DNA from: JAZKID01 sp963714065
GTDB lineage: Bacteria > Pseudomonadota > Alphaproteobacteria > Rhizobiales > UBA4765
Direction of reading: 5' to 3'
Length of the DNA stretch: 64,000 bases
NCBI GenBank assembly: GCA_963714065.1
Contig: OY970226.1
Location: 1,860,001 to 1,924,000 of the forward strand
Position 1 is the stretch's first letter; each line of letters opens with the position of its first letter. Shown here in pieces: positions 17,592-25,073 of the stretch. The notes under the pieces were generated by a model, which worked only from the letters and a program-made list of their open reading frames with translations, was not told where the DNA came from and did not search any database. Made by a program: the position numbers and the translations under genes.

Positions 17592-17993
17592 ATGGGCGCG
17601 GTATCGATCCAATCCATTGAGCAGCTTGAAGATGCGGATTTCGCGGCAGCGGATCTGCCGGTGCTCGATCTTGCCTATCTGCGCCAGCAGACCTACGGCA
17701 ACGCCGCGCTGGAAATCGAAATGCTGGAGCTGTTCCTGCGCCAGTCCGACAATCTCCTCAATGAGCTTGCCGGCAGCGGGCGTAAAGAGTGGCGTATTTA
17801 TGCGCGCGTGCTGAAAAGCTCGGCGCATAGTATCGGCGCGCTCGCGGTTGCCAATATAGCCTCACAGGCGGAAGGAGTGTGCGACAAGGCGCCAGCCCGC
17901 ATGGAGGCTCTCCTCAAAAGTTTGGAAAGCGCCGTTCGCAAAACGAACGAGCACATCAGGCAACACCTGAAGGCGGATTTTGTGAGGGCGTAG
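17592..17993 (+). CDS. Hpt-like protein lacking the phosphorylatable histidine
   Basis: A 133-residue protein whose helical pattern matches histidine phosphotransfer domains: LDLAYLRQQTYG, ALEIEMLELFLRQS, then ARVLKSSAHSIGALAVANIASQAE. The canonical motif is AHTLKGSAxxxGA. Here Arg (ARVLKSS) stands where the active His should be. A His six residues later is not at the canonical position. The protein may bind receivers without phosphotransfer, or be unrelated in function. GGGGCGGGGG lies before the ATG. Confidence 0.65.
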   Translation: MGAVSIQSIEQLEDADFAAADLPVLDLAYLRQQTYGNAALEIEMLELFLRQSDNLLNELAGSGRKEWRIYARVLKSSAHSIGALAVANIASQAEGVCDKAPARMEALLKSLESAVRKTNEHIRQHLKADFVRA

Positions 17994-17996
17994 GTT

Positions 17997-18557
17997 TCAG
18001 GCGGAGGATTTTTTTGACTGCGTCAACGATGGCGGATCGGTCAGCGATATTTTAAATTTTCTGTATTTTTCTTGTTTGAACATGTCATCCTTGTAAGGAT
18101 CATGAGGCTTTCTTGTTTCGTCATAATCTTTTGCGGGAATAACGGTTGCTTGAACGATGCCATTTACGTTTTTTACCAAAATAACCGGATGTTTTTTCCC
18201 ATCGGGGCTATCGAAAATAAGAGCGGGAGTTCTGTTAGGTTGTTTTATGACAATTTTTATGCCGGTTACGAGAGCCTCATATATGTTGTGAAGAAGGATT
18301 CCATCCAAGCCGTACATTAGTTCCAGCGCCATGTTGGCCAATGGCCTTTCGGCGAGTTGATCGAATAATTCTTTATTGCAACTGACGGCAATTTTTCCCT
18401 CGACCAGATAGGCCAGCGGTCCGGCGGTTAATACAAGGCGGGTGGTAACGATAGAAGGTTGTTGCGGTGCTTGTCGGGCTTGGTCGAAACGGAGACTGTC
18501 CTTGAATGGAATATCGCGCGATGAGGCTGGAAGCAGGGCGCTGGAAAGATAGGGCAT
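17997..18557 (-). CDS. AT-rich orphan, paralogue of the next upstream gene
   Basis: A 186-residue protein of unknown function starting at ATG 18557 behind AGAGG. It shares an order of blocks with its upstream neighbour: KELFDQLAERPLANMALELM, DGILLHNIYEALVTGIKI and PVILVKNVNGIVQATVIP. These align with KEVLNLLVGGKLANL, NGLSMNQIYDTFLKF and INLIVNNGSVAIVRM. It has no signal peptide or membrane helix. The C-terminus is Lys/Ser-rich. The low GC suggests acquisition. It lies about 20 bases after the upstream gene, so is probably cotranscribed. Confidence 0.55.
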   Translation of the reverse strand: MPYLSSALLPASSRDIPFKDSLRFDQARQAPQQPSIVTTRLVLTAGPLAYLVEGKIAVSCNKELFDQLAERPLANMALELMYGLDGILLHNIYEALVTGIKIVIKQPNRTPALIFDSPDGKKHPVILVKNVNGIVQATVIPAKDYDETRKPHDPYKDDMFKQEKYRKFKISLTDPPSLTQSKKSSA

Positions 18558-18577
18558 GATAAGACCTCTTAGCCACA

Positions 18578-19120
18578 CTATTTTTGAATCTGTACCGCCT
18601 TGACCAGGTCATCAGGTGCGCGGCCGACCGTGATGGGAAATTGTTTGGCGCTCTTATAAATCTGGTCGATCTTGACCAGATTTAATTGGTTCATGCGTAC
18701 GATTGCAACGCTGCCGTTGTTCACGATCAGGTTGATGTCGCCAAAATTGATATGCAAAAATAAAGAGGGGCTTTTTTTACTCTCTTGATAGAACTTCAGA
18801 AATGTATCGTAAATTTGATTCATGCTCAGGCCATTGATGCCCTTTTTTACTTCTTCGGCTAAGCCGGATGGAGATAGATTTGCTAATTTTCCGCCAACTA
18901 GAAGATTGAGGACCTCCTTATCGAAGAAGATTTCCTTGTAGGTTTCTTCATTGCCTCGTTTTTCATACCGGACGAAATGCGCCTTACCGCTATCTCCTAC
19001 GGCAAAACCCGTGCCGATAGATGTTGGCTGAATCTGATGCTGGCCTGCGTTTAAATTAAATATTTTAGACGATGCGATTTTATGGGAAGTTGCCAGGGCG
19101 GTCTTAAGAATATGAGACAT
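18578..19120 (-). CDS. AT-rich orphan, first of a tandem paralogous pair
   Basis: A 180-residue protein of unknown family. Residues 30-60 are predicted beta-rich. The centre contains KLANLSPSGLAEEVKKGINGLSMNQIYDTFLKFYQES, and the rest is mixed. It resembles the following gene over about 100 residues. No export signal is visible. Together the two form a small AT-rich island between the Hpt-like gene and ferredoxin. Confidence 0.55.
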   Translation of the reverse strand: MSHILKTALATSHKIASSKIFNLNAGQHQIQPTSIGTGFAVGDSGKAHFVRYEKRGNEETYKEIFFDKEVLNLLVGGKLANLSPSGLAEEVKKGINGLSMNQIYDTFLKFYQESKKSPSLFLHINFGDINLIVNNGSVAIVRMNQLNLVKIDQIYKSAKQFPITVGRAPDDLVKAVQIQK

Positions 19121-19230
19121 GAAACCCCCTAAAATTTTTCAATTCATATACGACGTCTTCGAATTCAACGAACATAATTAGCGAAAAGAGGTCATATGGA
19201 CAATGCCAATTCCGTCATTATAACAAAGCC

Positions 19231-19551
19231 ATGCCCAAGATCACTTTCATCGCCGCCGACAATACAACCTATGATGTCGAAGCCGAGGCGGGTTCAACCG
19301 TCATGGAGGCGGCAATCCGCAATCTCGTGCCCGGCATCGAGGCCGAATGCGGCGGCGCCTGCGCCTGCGCGACCTGCCATGTGCATGTCGACGACAAATG
19401 GACCGACACGGTCGGCAAACCACAGCCGATGGAAGAGGATATGCTTGATTTTGCCTATGACGTGCGCCCCACCTCGCGCCTCTCCTGCCAGATTAAAGTG
19501 AGCCCGGAGCTTGATGGCCTGATCGTGCATGTGCCAGAACGGCAGGCATGA
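19231..19551 (+). CDS. [2Fe-2S] ferredoxin, adrenodoxin type
   Basis: A 106-residue ferredoxin with the vertebrate/ISC-type cysteine pattern C-x5-C-x2-C (ECGGACACATCHVH) and the fourth cysteine in TSRLSCQIK. The EDMLDFAYDVRPTSRLSCQ stretch is typical of adrenodoxin-like FdxB proteins, which pass electrons to P450s or to Fe-S assembly. It overlaps by four bases with the reductase gene, its likely electron donor. Confidence 0.93.
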   Translation: MPKITFIAADNTTYDVEAEAGSTVMEAAIRNLVPGIEAECGGACACATCHVHVDDKWTDTVGKPQPMEEDMLDFAYDVRPTSRLSCQIKVSPELDGLIVHVPERQA

Positions 19552-20579
19552 GCGCGTCTCCCATCAATACGGATGTCGTGATTATCGGCGCGGGCCCTGT
19601 CGGGCTCTTTGCCGTGTTCGAGCTTGGCCTGCTCGATATCAAGGCGCATGTGATCGACATTCTCGACAAGCCGGGCGGACAGTGCGCCGAGCTTTATCCC
19701 GACAAGCCGATCTACGACATTCCCGGCTGGCCCATCATCAACGGGCAGGACCTGGTCGATAAGCTGATGGCGCAGATCAAGCCGTTTTCGCCTGTCTTCC
19801 ATCTCGGCGAGATTGTGCAAAAGCTGGAAAAACTTCCCGACGGCCGCTTTCGCCTGGAAACCGATGCCGGGAAAATTTTCGAATGCAAGACGGTGGTGAT
19901 TTCGGCGGGCGGCGGCGCGTTCCAGTCGAAGCGGCCGCCGGTGCCGGGCGTCGAGGCCTATGAAGGTAAAAGCGTTTTCTATGCGGTGCGCAATCGCGAA
20001 AGCCTGCGCGGTAAAACCATTCTTATTGCCGGCGGCGGTGATTCCGCGCTCGACTGGACGCTGAACCTGCACGACATCGCAAAACGCGTAACACTGGTGC
20101 ACCGGCGCAGCGAATTCCGCGCACATCCGCACAGCGTCGCGCAGATGCGGGAGCTGGCAAAAGCCGGGAAGATCGATTTCAAAATTGGTCAGATCGCATC
20201 GCTCGAAGGCGCAAACGGCCAGATAAGCGCTGCGCATATAAAAGGCGACAAGGAAAATTTCATCTTGCCCTGCGATACCATGCTCGCTTTCTTCGGGCTT
20301 ACGATGAAGCTCGGGCCTGTCGGCGAATGGGGGCTGGACTCAAAAGACGGGCTGATTGCCGTCGATACGGAGAAATTTCAAACATCCGTGCCGGGCGTGT
20401 TTGCCATCGGCGATATCAATACCTATCCCGGCAAGCTGAAACTGATCCTCTGCGGTTTTCACGAAGGCGCGCTGATGGCGCAAGGCGTGCGCAAGATCTG
20501 CTTCCCCGATACGCGCTACGTGTTCCAGTACACGACATCTTCGACAAGCTTGCAGAAGAAATTGGGTGTGGGGTCGTAA
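19548..20579 (+). CDS. Ferredoxin--NADP+ reductase, thioredoxin-reductase-like
   Basis: A 343-residue two-dinucleotide-domain flavoprotein. The FAD motif is IIGAGPVGLFAVFELG, with KPGGQCAELYPDKPIYDIPG after it. The NADPH motif is IAGGGDSALDWT, and the FAD-binding end is FAIGDINTYPGKLKLILCGFHEG. It lacks the CxxC of thioredoxin reductase, which fits the TrxB-like FNR group. The ATGA overlap with the ferredoxin suggests the two form a redox pair. Confidence 0.93.
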   Translation: MSASPINTDVVIIGAGPVGLFAVFELGLLDIKAHVIDILDKPGGQCAELYPDKPIYDIPGWPIINGQDLVDKLMAQIKPFSPVFHLGEIVQKLEKLPDGRFRLETDAGKIFECKTVVISAGGGAFQSKRPPVPGVEAYEGKSVFYAVRNRESLRGKTILIAGGGDSALDWTLNLHDIAKRVTLVHRRSEFRAHPHSVAQMRELAKAGKIDFKIGQIASLEGANGQISAAHIKGDKENFILPCDTMLAFFGLTMKLGPVGEWGLDSKDGLIAVDTEKFQTSVPGVFAIGDINTYPGKLKLILCGFHEGALMAQGVRKICFPDTRYVFQYTTSSTSLQKKLGVGS

Positions 20580-20588
20580 CTAAATAAT

Positions 20589-20656
20589 GTCATTCTGAGC
20601 AAAGCGAAGAATCTCGATCCATGATGCAGGAGATCCTTCGCTGCGCTCAGGATGAC
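20589..20656. repeat. Dispersed palindromic repeat, family A
   Basis: A near-perfect inverted repeat, GTCATTCTGAGCAAAGCGAA ... TTCGCTGCGCTCAGGATGAC, between the convergent reductase and sixA genes. It could act as a bidirectional terminator-like hairpin. It is related to the copy at 886-966. Confidence 0.8.
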
Positions 20657-20669
20657 ATTACAGCGGAAG

Positions 20670-21158
20670 TTAGAATTCTTCCGTTGCTCTCAAAACGAGT
20701 GTGATGCCCGCATGTTTTTCGATTTTGCCCCAGGATGTGTCGAACCCCAGCGCGCATAAGGTTGCGGGCGGAAAATGCGCAGGCTGTTCGCGCCTGCCGG
20801 AAAAATAAACGGCCAGTGCGTGCATGCCGGGATTATGCCCGACGATCATCAGACTTTGGATCGCGTCATCGGCAGACAGGATAAGAGCCAGCAATTCATC
20901 GAGGCTCGCATTGTAAATTTCCGGACGCGGCTCTTCGTCGAGCCGGTCGCCGAAAGCAAGTTTTATTTGCGATAATGTCTGCATGGTGCGCCGTGCCGGC
21001 GAGACGAGAATTTGCTGCGGCGTTAAATTTTTTTCTTTCATGTAAAGGCCGAGCTGCTGTGCGTCGATGCGGCCTTTGGGCGTGAGCGCCCGCCCGAAAT
21101 CCTTTTTGCCGTGACCGTCTTCCGCCTGCGCATGGCGGACAATGAAAAGTTGCCTCAT
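20670..21158 (-). CDS. sixA: Phosphohistidine phosphatase SixA
   Basis: A 162-residue histidine phosphatase. The catalytic RHAQAEDG lies at the N-terminus, with LVSPARRTMQT and the second catalytic histidine in IVGHNPGMHALA. SixA-type enzymes dephosphorylate phosphohistidine, for example on Hpt domains. The start at 21158 places the RHG-like motif seven residues in, as usual for the family; the upstream open frame is Arg-rich and unlikely to be translated. Confidence 0.88.
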   Translation of the reverse strand: MRQLFIVRHAQAEDGHGKKDFGRALTPKGRIDAQQLGLYMKEKNLTPQQILVSPARRTMQTLSQIKLAFGDRLDEEPRPEIYNASLDELLALILSADDAIQSLMIVGHNPGMHALAVYFSGRREQPAHFPPATLCALGFDTSWGKIEKHAGITLVLRATEEF

Positions 21159-21276
21159 GCGGCAATGACGCCGCCGATTGGTTAAAACTTCGCGAATTTT
21201 TCGTGGCCTCTTTTTGAGGCGGCAAATTCTGCGCAGCATGGAAGAGCCGGGCATCTCCTGCCTGTCGGCCGCATAG

Positions 21277-21291
21277 TTAACATATAGTTAA
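21277..21291 (+). promoter_or_regulatory. CtrA-like box upstream of flgE
   Basis: TTAA-CATATAG-TTAA has the TTAA-N7-TTAA spacing of alphaproteobacterial CtrA sites. It lies about 30 bases before the sigma-54 promoter of flgE. Binding is inferred from the motif only. Confidence 0.45.
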
Positions 21292-21319
21292 GTCATTGAT
21301 AAATATGAGAATTTAAGTT

Positions 21320-21335
21320 TGGCACGCACATTGCA
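21320..21335 (+). promoter_or_regulatory. Sigma-54 promoter of the flgE operon
   Basis: TGGCACGCACATTGCA matches the -24/-12 consensus (TGGCACG-N4-TTGCW) exactly. Transcription would start near 21346, about 36 bases before the flgE ATG. Confidence 0.9.
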
Positions 21336-21381
21336 TTTATTCCTGTGAGCATGCCGTTACGGCGTTTTGAGGAGAAGTAAC

Positions 21382-23169
21382 ATGGGTATATTTGGTGCAC
21401 TTTCGACAGCGGTGTCCGGTCTGCGTTCGCAATCTTACGCGATCGAGAATATTTCCGGCAATATTGCGAACTCGCAGACGACGGGTTTTAAACGGGTCGA
21501 CTCCTTCTTCTCCGATCTCGTGCCCGATACCGGTTCGGCCCGCCCGATTTCAGGTTCCACAGTGGCGCTCGGCCGCTCGACGCTTGCCATTCAGGGCGAC
21601 CTGCAGAGCAGCGGCGTCAAGACGAATATGGCGATCAACGGCGCGGGCATGTTCGTGATCGACAAGCAGGTCGGTACCAGCGACGGCCGTCCGCTTTTCT
21701 CCGGTGTCGACATCTATACGCGCCGCGGCGATTTCCAGGTCGACCGTTACGGTTTCCTCGTCAATGGCGCCGGCTACTTTCTGAAAGGCTTGCCGATCGA
21801 TCCCTCCACGGGCAACACGACCGGCTCGGTGCCGCAAGTGATTCAGGTCGCGACCGACTTCCAGGCCGCAAACCCGACAACGCAGATCGATTATCGCGCC
21901 AACCTTGCGAAAATTCCGATCACCGCCAATTATCAGGCCTCGAGCCCGGGCAGCGAACTTCTGCAGATCGCCGATTATCCCTCAAACGGCAATCCTCGCG
22001 TCACATCTTATGCCGGTGAGGCTTCGACCATCACCGCGGCGAATGCCTATGTCAATATAGACCTTACAACTGATGCCGGCGATCAGGTCGAATTCGATAT
22101 TGCTTATGGCGCAACAACCGCAACTATCACTCTTGATCGCGCAGGTTCGGGCGGCGGCGGCGCCGGCGCCGGCAACATCTATGATATTGCCGAAGCAATT
22201 GCTGAAATCCAGTTTCAGGCCGATGCGGCTTTCGGTGCAGGCGTCCTAACCATTGGTCAATCGGCAGGGAAACTGACATTTACCGCCGACAATGCCGCCG
22301 CAACACAGTTGACAGTCGATAATGTGGTCGCAACCAGCATGGCCGGCGCTCCGCTTGTCGCTGATCTTGGTATCAGCAACCCGACGACAACCGGGCAGAC
22401 GGATACAGGTGTGGAGCCTGGCGATGGCATCGTGCTTGGTTCCGATGCGTCCGATTTTATCTCCCAGTCGGTCGAAGGCGGCGGTATTTCCGTATTCGAC
22501 AGCCTCGGCTCGACAGTGAACATGCAGTTCCGCTGGGCCAAGATCGACGGTACGTCCGGCGCCGAAATCTGGAACCTGTTCTATCTCGAAGATTCGAATG
22601 CGGGCGCCGCCGATGTCGCATGGCGGAACGTCGGCGTCGAATATACTTTTAATTCGCAAGGCCAATTGAACCCGGCCGTCCTGTCGACCACGATCAGCAA
22701 TCTAACCATCGACGGTACAGTAGTGGGCGATGTCACCATTCAGCACGGCGAGAACGGGTTGACGCAATTCCAGGATCCGAACGGTACCGCGCAGCTCACC
22801 AGTCTCGATCAGAACGGTTATCCGGCGGGCCAGCTTGCTTCGATTGCGGTCGAAGACGGCGGTGCGCTGATCGGCACCTACAGCAACGGCCGCAACCAGA
22901 AGCTGGCGCAGGTCGTGCTTGCCGACTTCAAGGGCCTCAACTTCCTGCAACGCCTGGACGGCGGCGCCTATGCGGTGACGCAGTCTTCCGGCGCACCCAT
23001 TCTGGGCGCCACCGGCGCGGTGGTCGGCGGTTCGATCGAGGCATCCAACACGGATATCGCCGACGAATTCACGAAACTGATCGTGACGCAGCAGGCTTAT
23101 ACCGCCAATACCCGTATTATTTCGACCAGCAACGACATGTTGCAGGAAGCATTGAATATGGTGCGCTAA
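21382..23169 (+). CDS. flgE: Flagellar hook protein FlgE
   Basis: A 595-residue axial protein forming the hook. The N-terminal D0 helix and motif GALSTAVSGLRSQSYAIENI, SGNIANSQTTGFKR, and the C-terminal ADEFTKLIVTQQAYTANTRI and MLQEALNMVR are classic hook signatures. The middle carries extra beta domains including a flagellin-hook-IN-like segment near 265-330. The start at 21382 is behind AGGAGA. It is the first gene of flgE-flgK-flgL under a sigma-54 promoter. Confidence 0.95.
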   Translation: MGIFGALSTAVSGLRSQSYAIENISGNIANSQTTGFKRVDSFFSDLVPDTGSARPISGSTVALGRSTLAIQGDLQSSGVKTNMAINGAGMFVIDKQVGTSDGRPLFSGVDIYTRRGDFQVDRYGFLVNGAGYFLKGLPIDPSTGNTTGSVPQVIQVATDFQAANPTTQIDYRANLAKIPITANYQASSPGSELLQIADYPSNGNPRVTSYAGEASTITAANAYVNIDLTTDAGDQVEFDIAYGATTATITLDRAGSGGGGAGAGNIYDIAEAIAEIQFQADAAFGAGVLTIGQSAGKLTFTADNAAATQLTVDNVVATSMAGAPLVADLGISNPTTTGQTDTGVEPGDGIVLGSDASDFISQSVEGGGISVFDSLGSTVNMQFRWAKIDGTSGAEIWNLFYLEDSNAGAADVAWRNVGVEYTFNSQGQLNPAVLSTTISNLTIDGTVVGDVTIQHGENGLTQFQDPNGTAQLTSLDQNGYPAGQLASIAVEDGGALIGTYSNGRNQKLAQVVLADFKGLNFLQRLDGGAYAVTQSSGAPILGATGAVVGGSIEASNTDIADEFTKLIVTQQAYTANTRIISTSNDMLQEALNMVR

Positions 23170-23201
23170 CAGGCGCTCGTTTTCTGACTGAAGGTTAGTA
23201 C

Positions 23202-25061
23202 ATGGGTCTTTCATCTGCAGTCGGCACGGCGCTCGCGGGTCTGCGGCTTGCGCAAAGCGGGCTCGACTATGTCGCGCAGAATATTTCGTCGGCCAATGTG
23301 CCGGGCTACACCCGCAAGGTTCTGCAGCCCACCGCGCGCGTGGCCGGCGAAAAGGTTATCGGCGTTGCGTCGCAGTCGGCAACGCGCGTTCTCGATGAAC
23401 TGCTGCAAAAGCAGTTGCGCCGCGAATCCTCCGGCGCGGAATATACCAAGGTCAATTCGACTTATCTCGACCGTCTCGATGCGCTTTACGGCCCGCCCGG
23501 AAGCACTTCGGCGCTCGATTCCATTTTCTACGGGTTTACGGGCTCCCTGCAGGATCTGGCGACAACCCCTGAATCGCCGCAGGCGCAGAGCGCCGTGCTG
23601 GAAAAAGCAAGATTGCTGACCGGCCGCATCAATGGCCTGTCAAGCGATATCCAGACTATGCGCGCCGAAGTCGAGCAGGGCATTGCGGATGGTGTGGCGC
23701 AGGCCAACGATCTTCTCGATCGTTTGCAAAAAACAGATCAGCAGATCGTGGCCGCCTCCGTCGGTTCGGCCGAGCCTGCCAATCTTCTCGACCGGCGCGA
23801 CCAGATCCTCAACAGTCTCGCGCAACTGATGGATCTGAGAATCATCAGGAATAACGACAATTCCGTCACGCTATATACCGGGTCGGGCGCGTTGCTCTAT
23901 GATCGCCAGCCGGCCACTCTGACATTCGACGCGAGATCGGACCTGACGCCGCAAAGCCTTTACAGTTCGGATTCGTCGGAGCGCAGCGTCGGTACGATTA
24001 CATTGCACACGCCAAGCGGTTATACGAGCGACCTGATCGCCCAGAATGCGTTCCGCTCCGGCAGCATTGCCGCCTATATCAATCTGCGCGACGAAACTTT
24101 GGTACAGGCACAAGCGAATCTGGATGAACTTGCAAGCAGCATGGCGCTTGCCTTGAGCGCGCAGACACAGACATCGAGCAGTGTTACGGCTCTCGGCCTT
24201 AATGGCCGGCAGATCGATGTCGCAAATCTGCAACCAGGCGACTCGATCACGGTTTCCGTCACCAGCGGCGGCGTGCCGCGCACCGTGACGATCGTGCGCG
24301 TCGACGATCCGAGCCTGTTACCGATTTCTGCCGAAGATGTTGCCGGAACGAGCGGCGAAGTTTACGGCGTCAGTTTCACAAATCTGGCGACGGCGGCAAC
24401 CGATATCGACACTATCCTGGGCGGCGGCTTTACGGTTACCAATCCGTCGGGAACATTGCTGAATATTCTGGACGACGGCGGTGCCGGGACAACCGATGTC
24501 ACGGCATTGAGCGGACGTATTACGGCAACCGGGCTGGACGGCGGCAATGCCGCACTTTCTTTCTTCGTGGATTCCGGCGCTTCGCCTGCAACCTATTCCG
24601 CCAATCTCGAAAGCGGCACGCAGAAGCTCGGCTTTTCTCTGCGTATGGCCGTCAACACCGATCTGCTGGCCGATCCCACGCGCCTGGTGAATATGGGTAC
24701 CGGCACCTACAACGCGGGCGATCCGACGCGGCCGCAAGCCATTCTCGACCGCTTCACCGACCTTGCCATCTACTTTGCCCCGTCATCGGGCCTCAATGCC
24801 AATGCCGTACAAAGCACGGTTGCATCCTACATGCAGCGCATCGTGAACAATGTCGGCCAACAGGCTGCGACTGCCCAGCAATTGCAGGAAGGGCAGGAAA
24901 TCATCGTCAACGGGCTACAGGAACGTTTCGACGAATCTTCCAGCGTGAATGTCGACGACGAAATGGCGCGCCTGATTGAGCTGCAGCAGACCTATCAGGC
25001 CAGCGCACGCATTCTGACGGTTGCGAACGCCATGCTGCAAGAGCTGATGAATACGTTTTAA
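23202..25061 (+). CDS. flgK: Hook-filament junction protein FlgK (HAP1)
   Basis: A 619-residue hook-associated protein. The N-terminus has LRLAQSGLDYVAQNISSANVPGYTRK. The long helical D1 includes DLATTPESPQAQSAVLEKA. The C-terminus MARLIELQQTYQASARILTVANAMLQELM pairs with it. The domain at about 345-480 is an Ala/Gly/Thr-rich beta insertion. It lies 32 bases behind flgE and 12 before flgL. Confidence 0.94.
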   Translation: MGLSSAVGTALAGLRLAQSGLDYVAQNISSANVPGYTRKVLQPTARVAGEKVIGVASQSATRVLDELLQKQLRRESSGAEYTKVNSTYLDRLDALYGPPGSTSALDSIFYGFTGSLQDLATTPESPQAQSAVLEKARLLTGRINGLSSDIQTMRAEVEQGIADGVAQANDLLDRLQKTDQQIVAASVGSAEPANLLDRRDQILNSLAQLMDLRIIRNNDNSVTLYTGSGALLYDRQPATLTFDARSDLTPQSLYSSDSSERSVGTITLHTPSGYTSDLIAQNAFRSGSIAAYINLRDETLVQAQANLDELASSMALALSAQTQTSSSVTALGLNGRQIDVANLQPGDSITVSVTSGGVPRTVTIVRVDDPSLLPISAEDVAGTSGEVYGVSFTNLATAATDIDTILGGGFTVTNPSGTLLNILDDGGAGTTDVTALSGRITATGLDGGNAALSFFVDSGASPATYSANLESGTQKLGFSLRMAVNTDLLADPTRLVNMGTGTYNAGDPTRPQAILDRFTDLAIYFAPSSGLNANAVQSTVASYMQRIVNNVGQQAATAQQLQEGQEIIVNGLQERFDESSSVNVDDEMARLIELQQTYQASARILTVANAMLQELMNTF

Positions 25062-25073
25062 TAGGGTGAGAAA

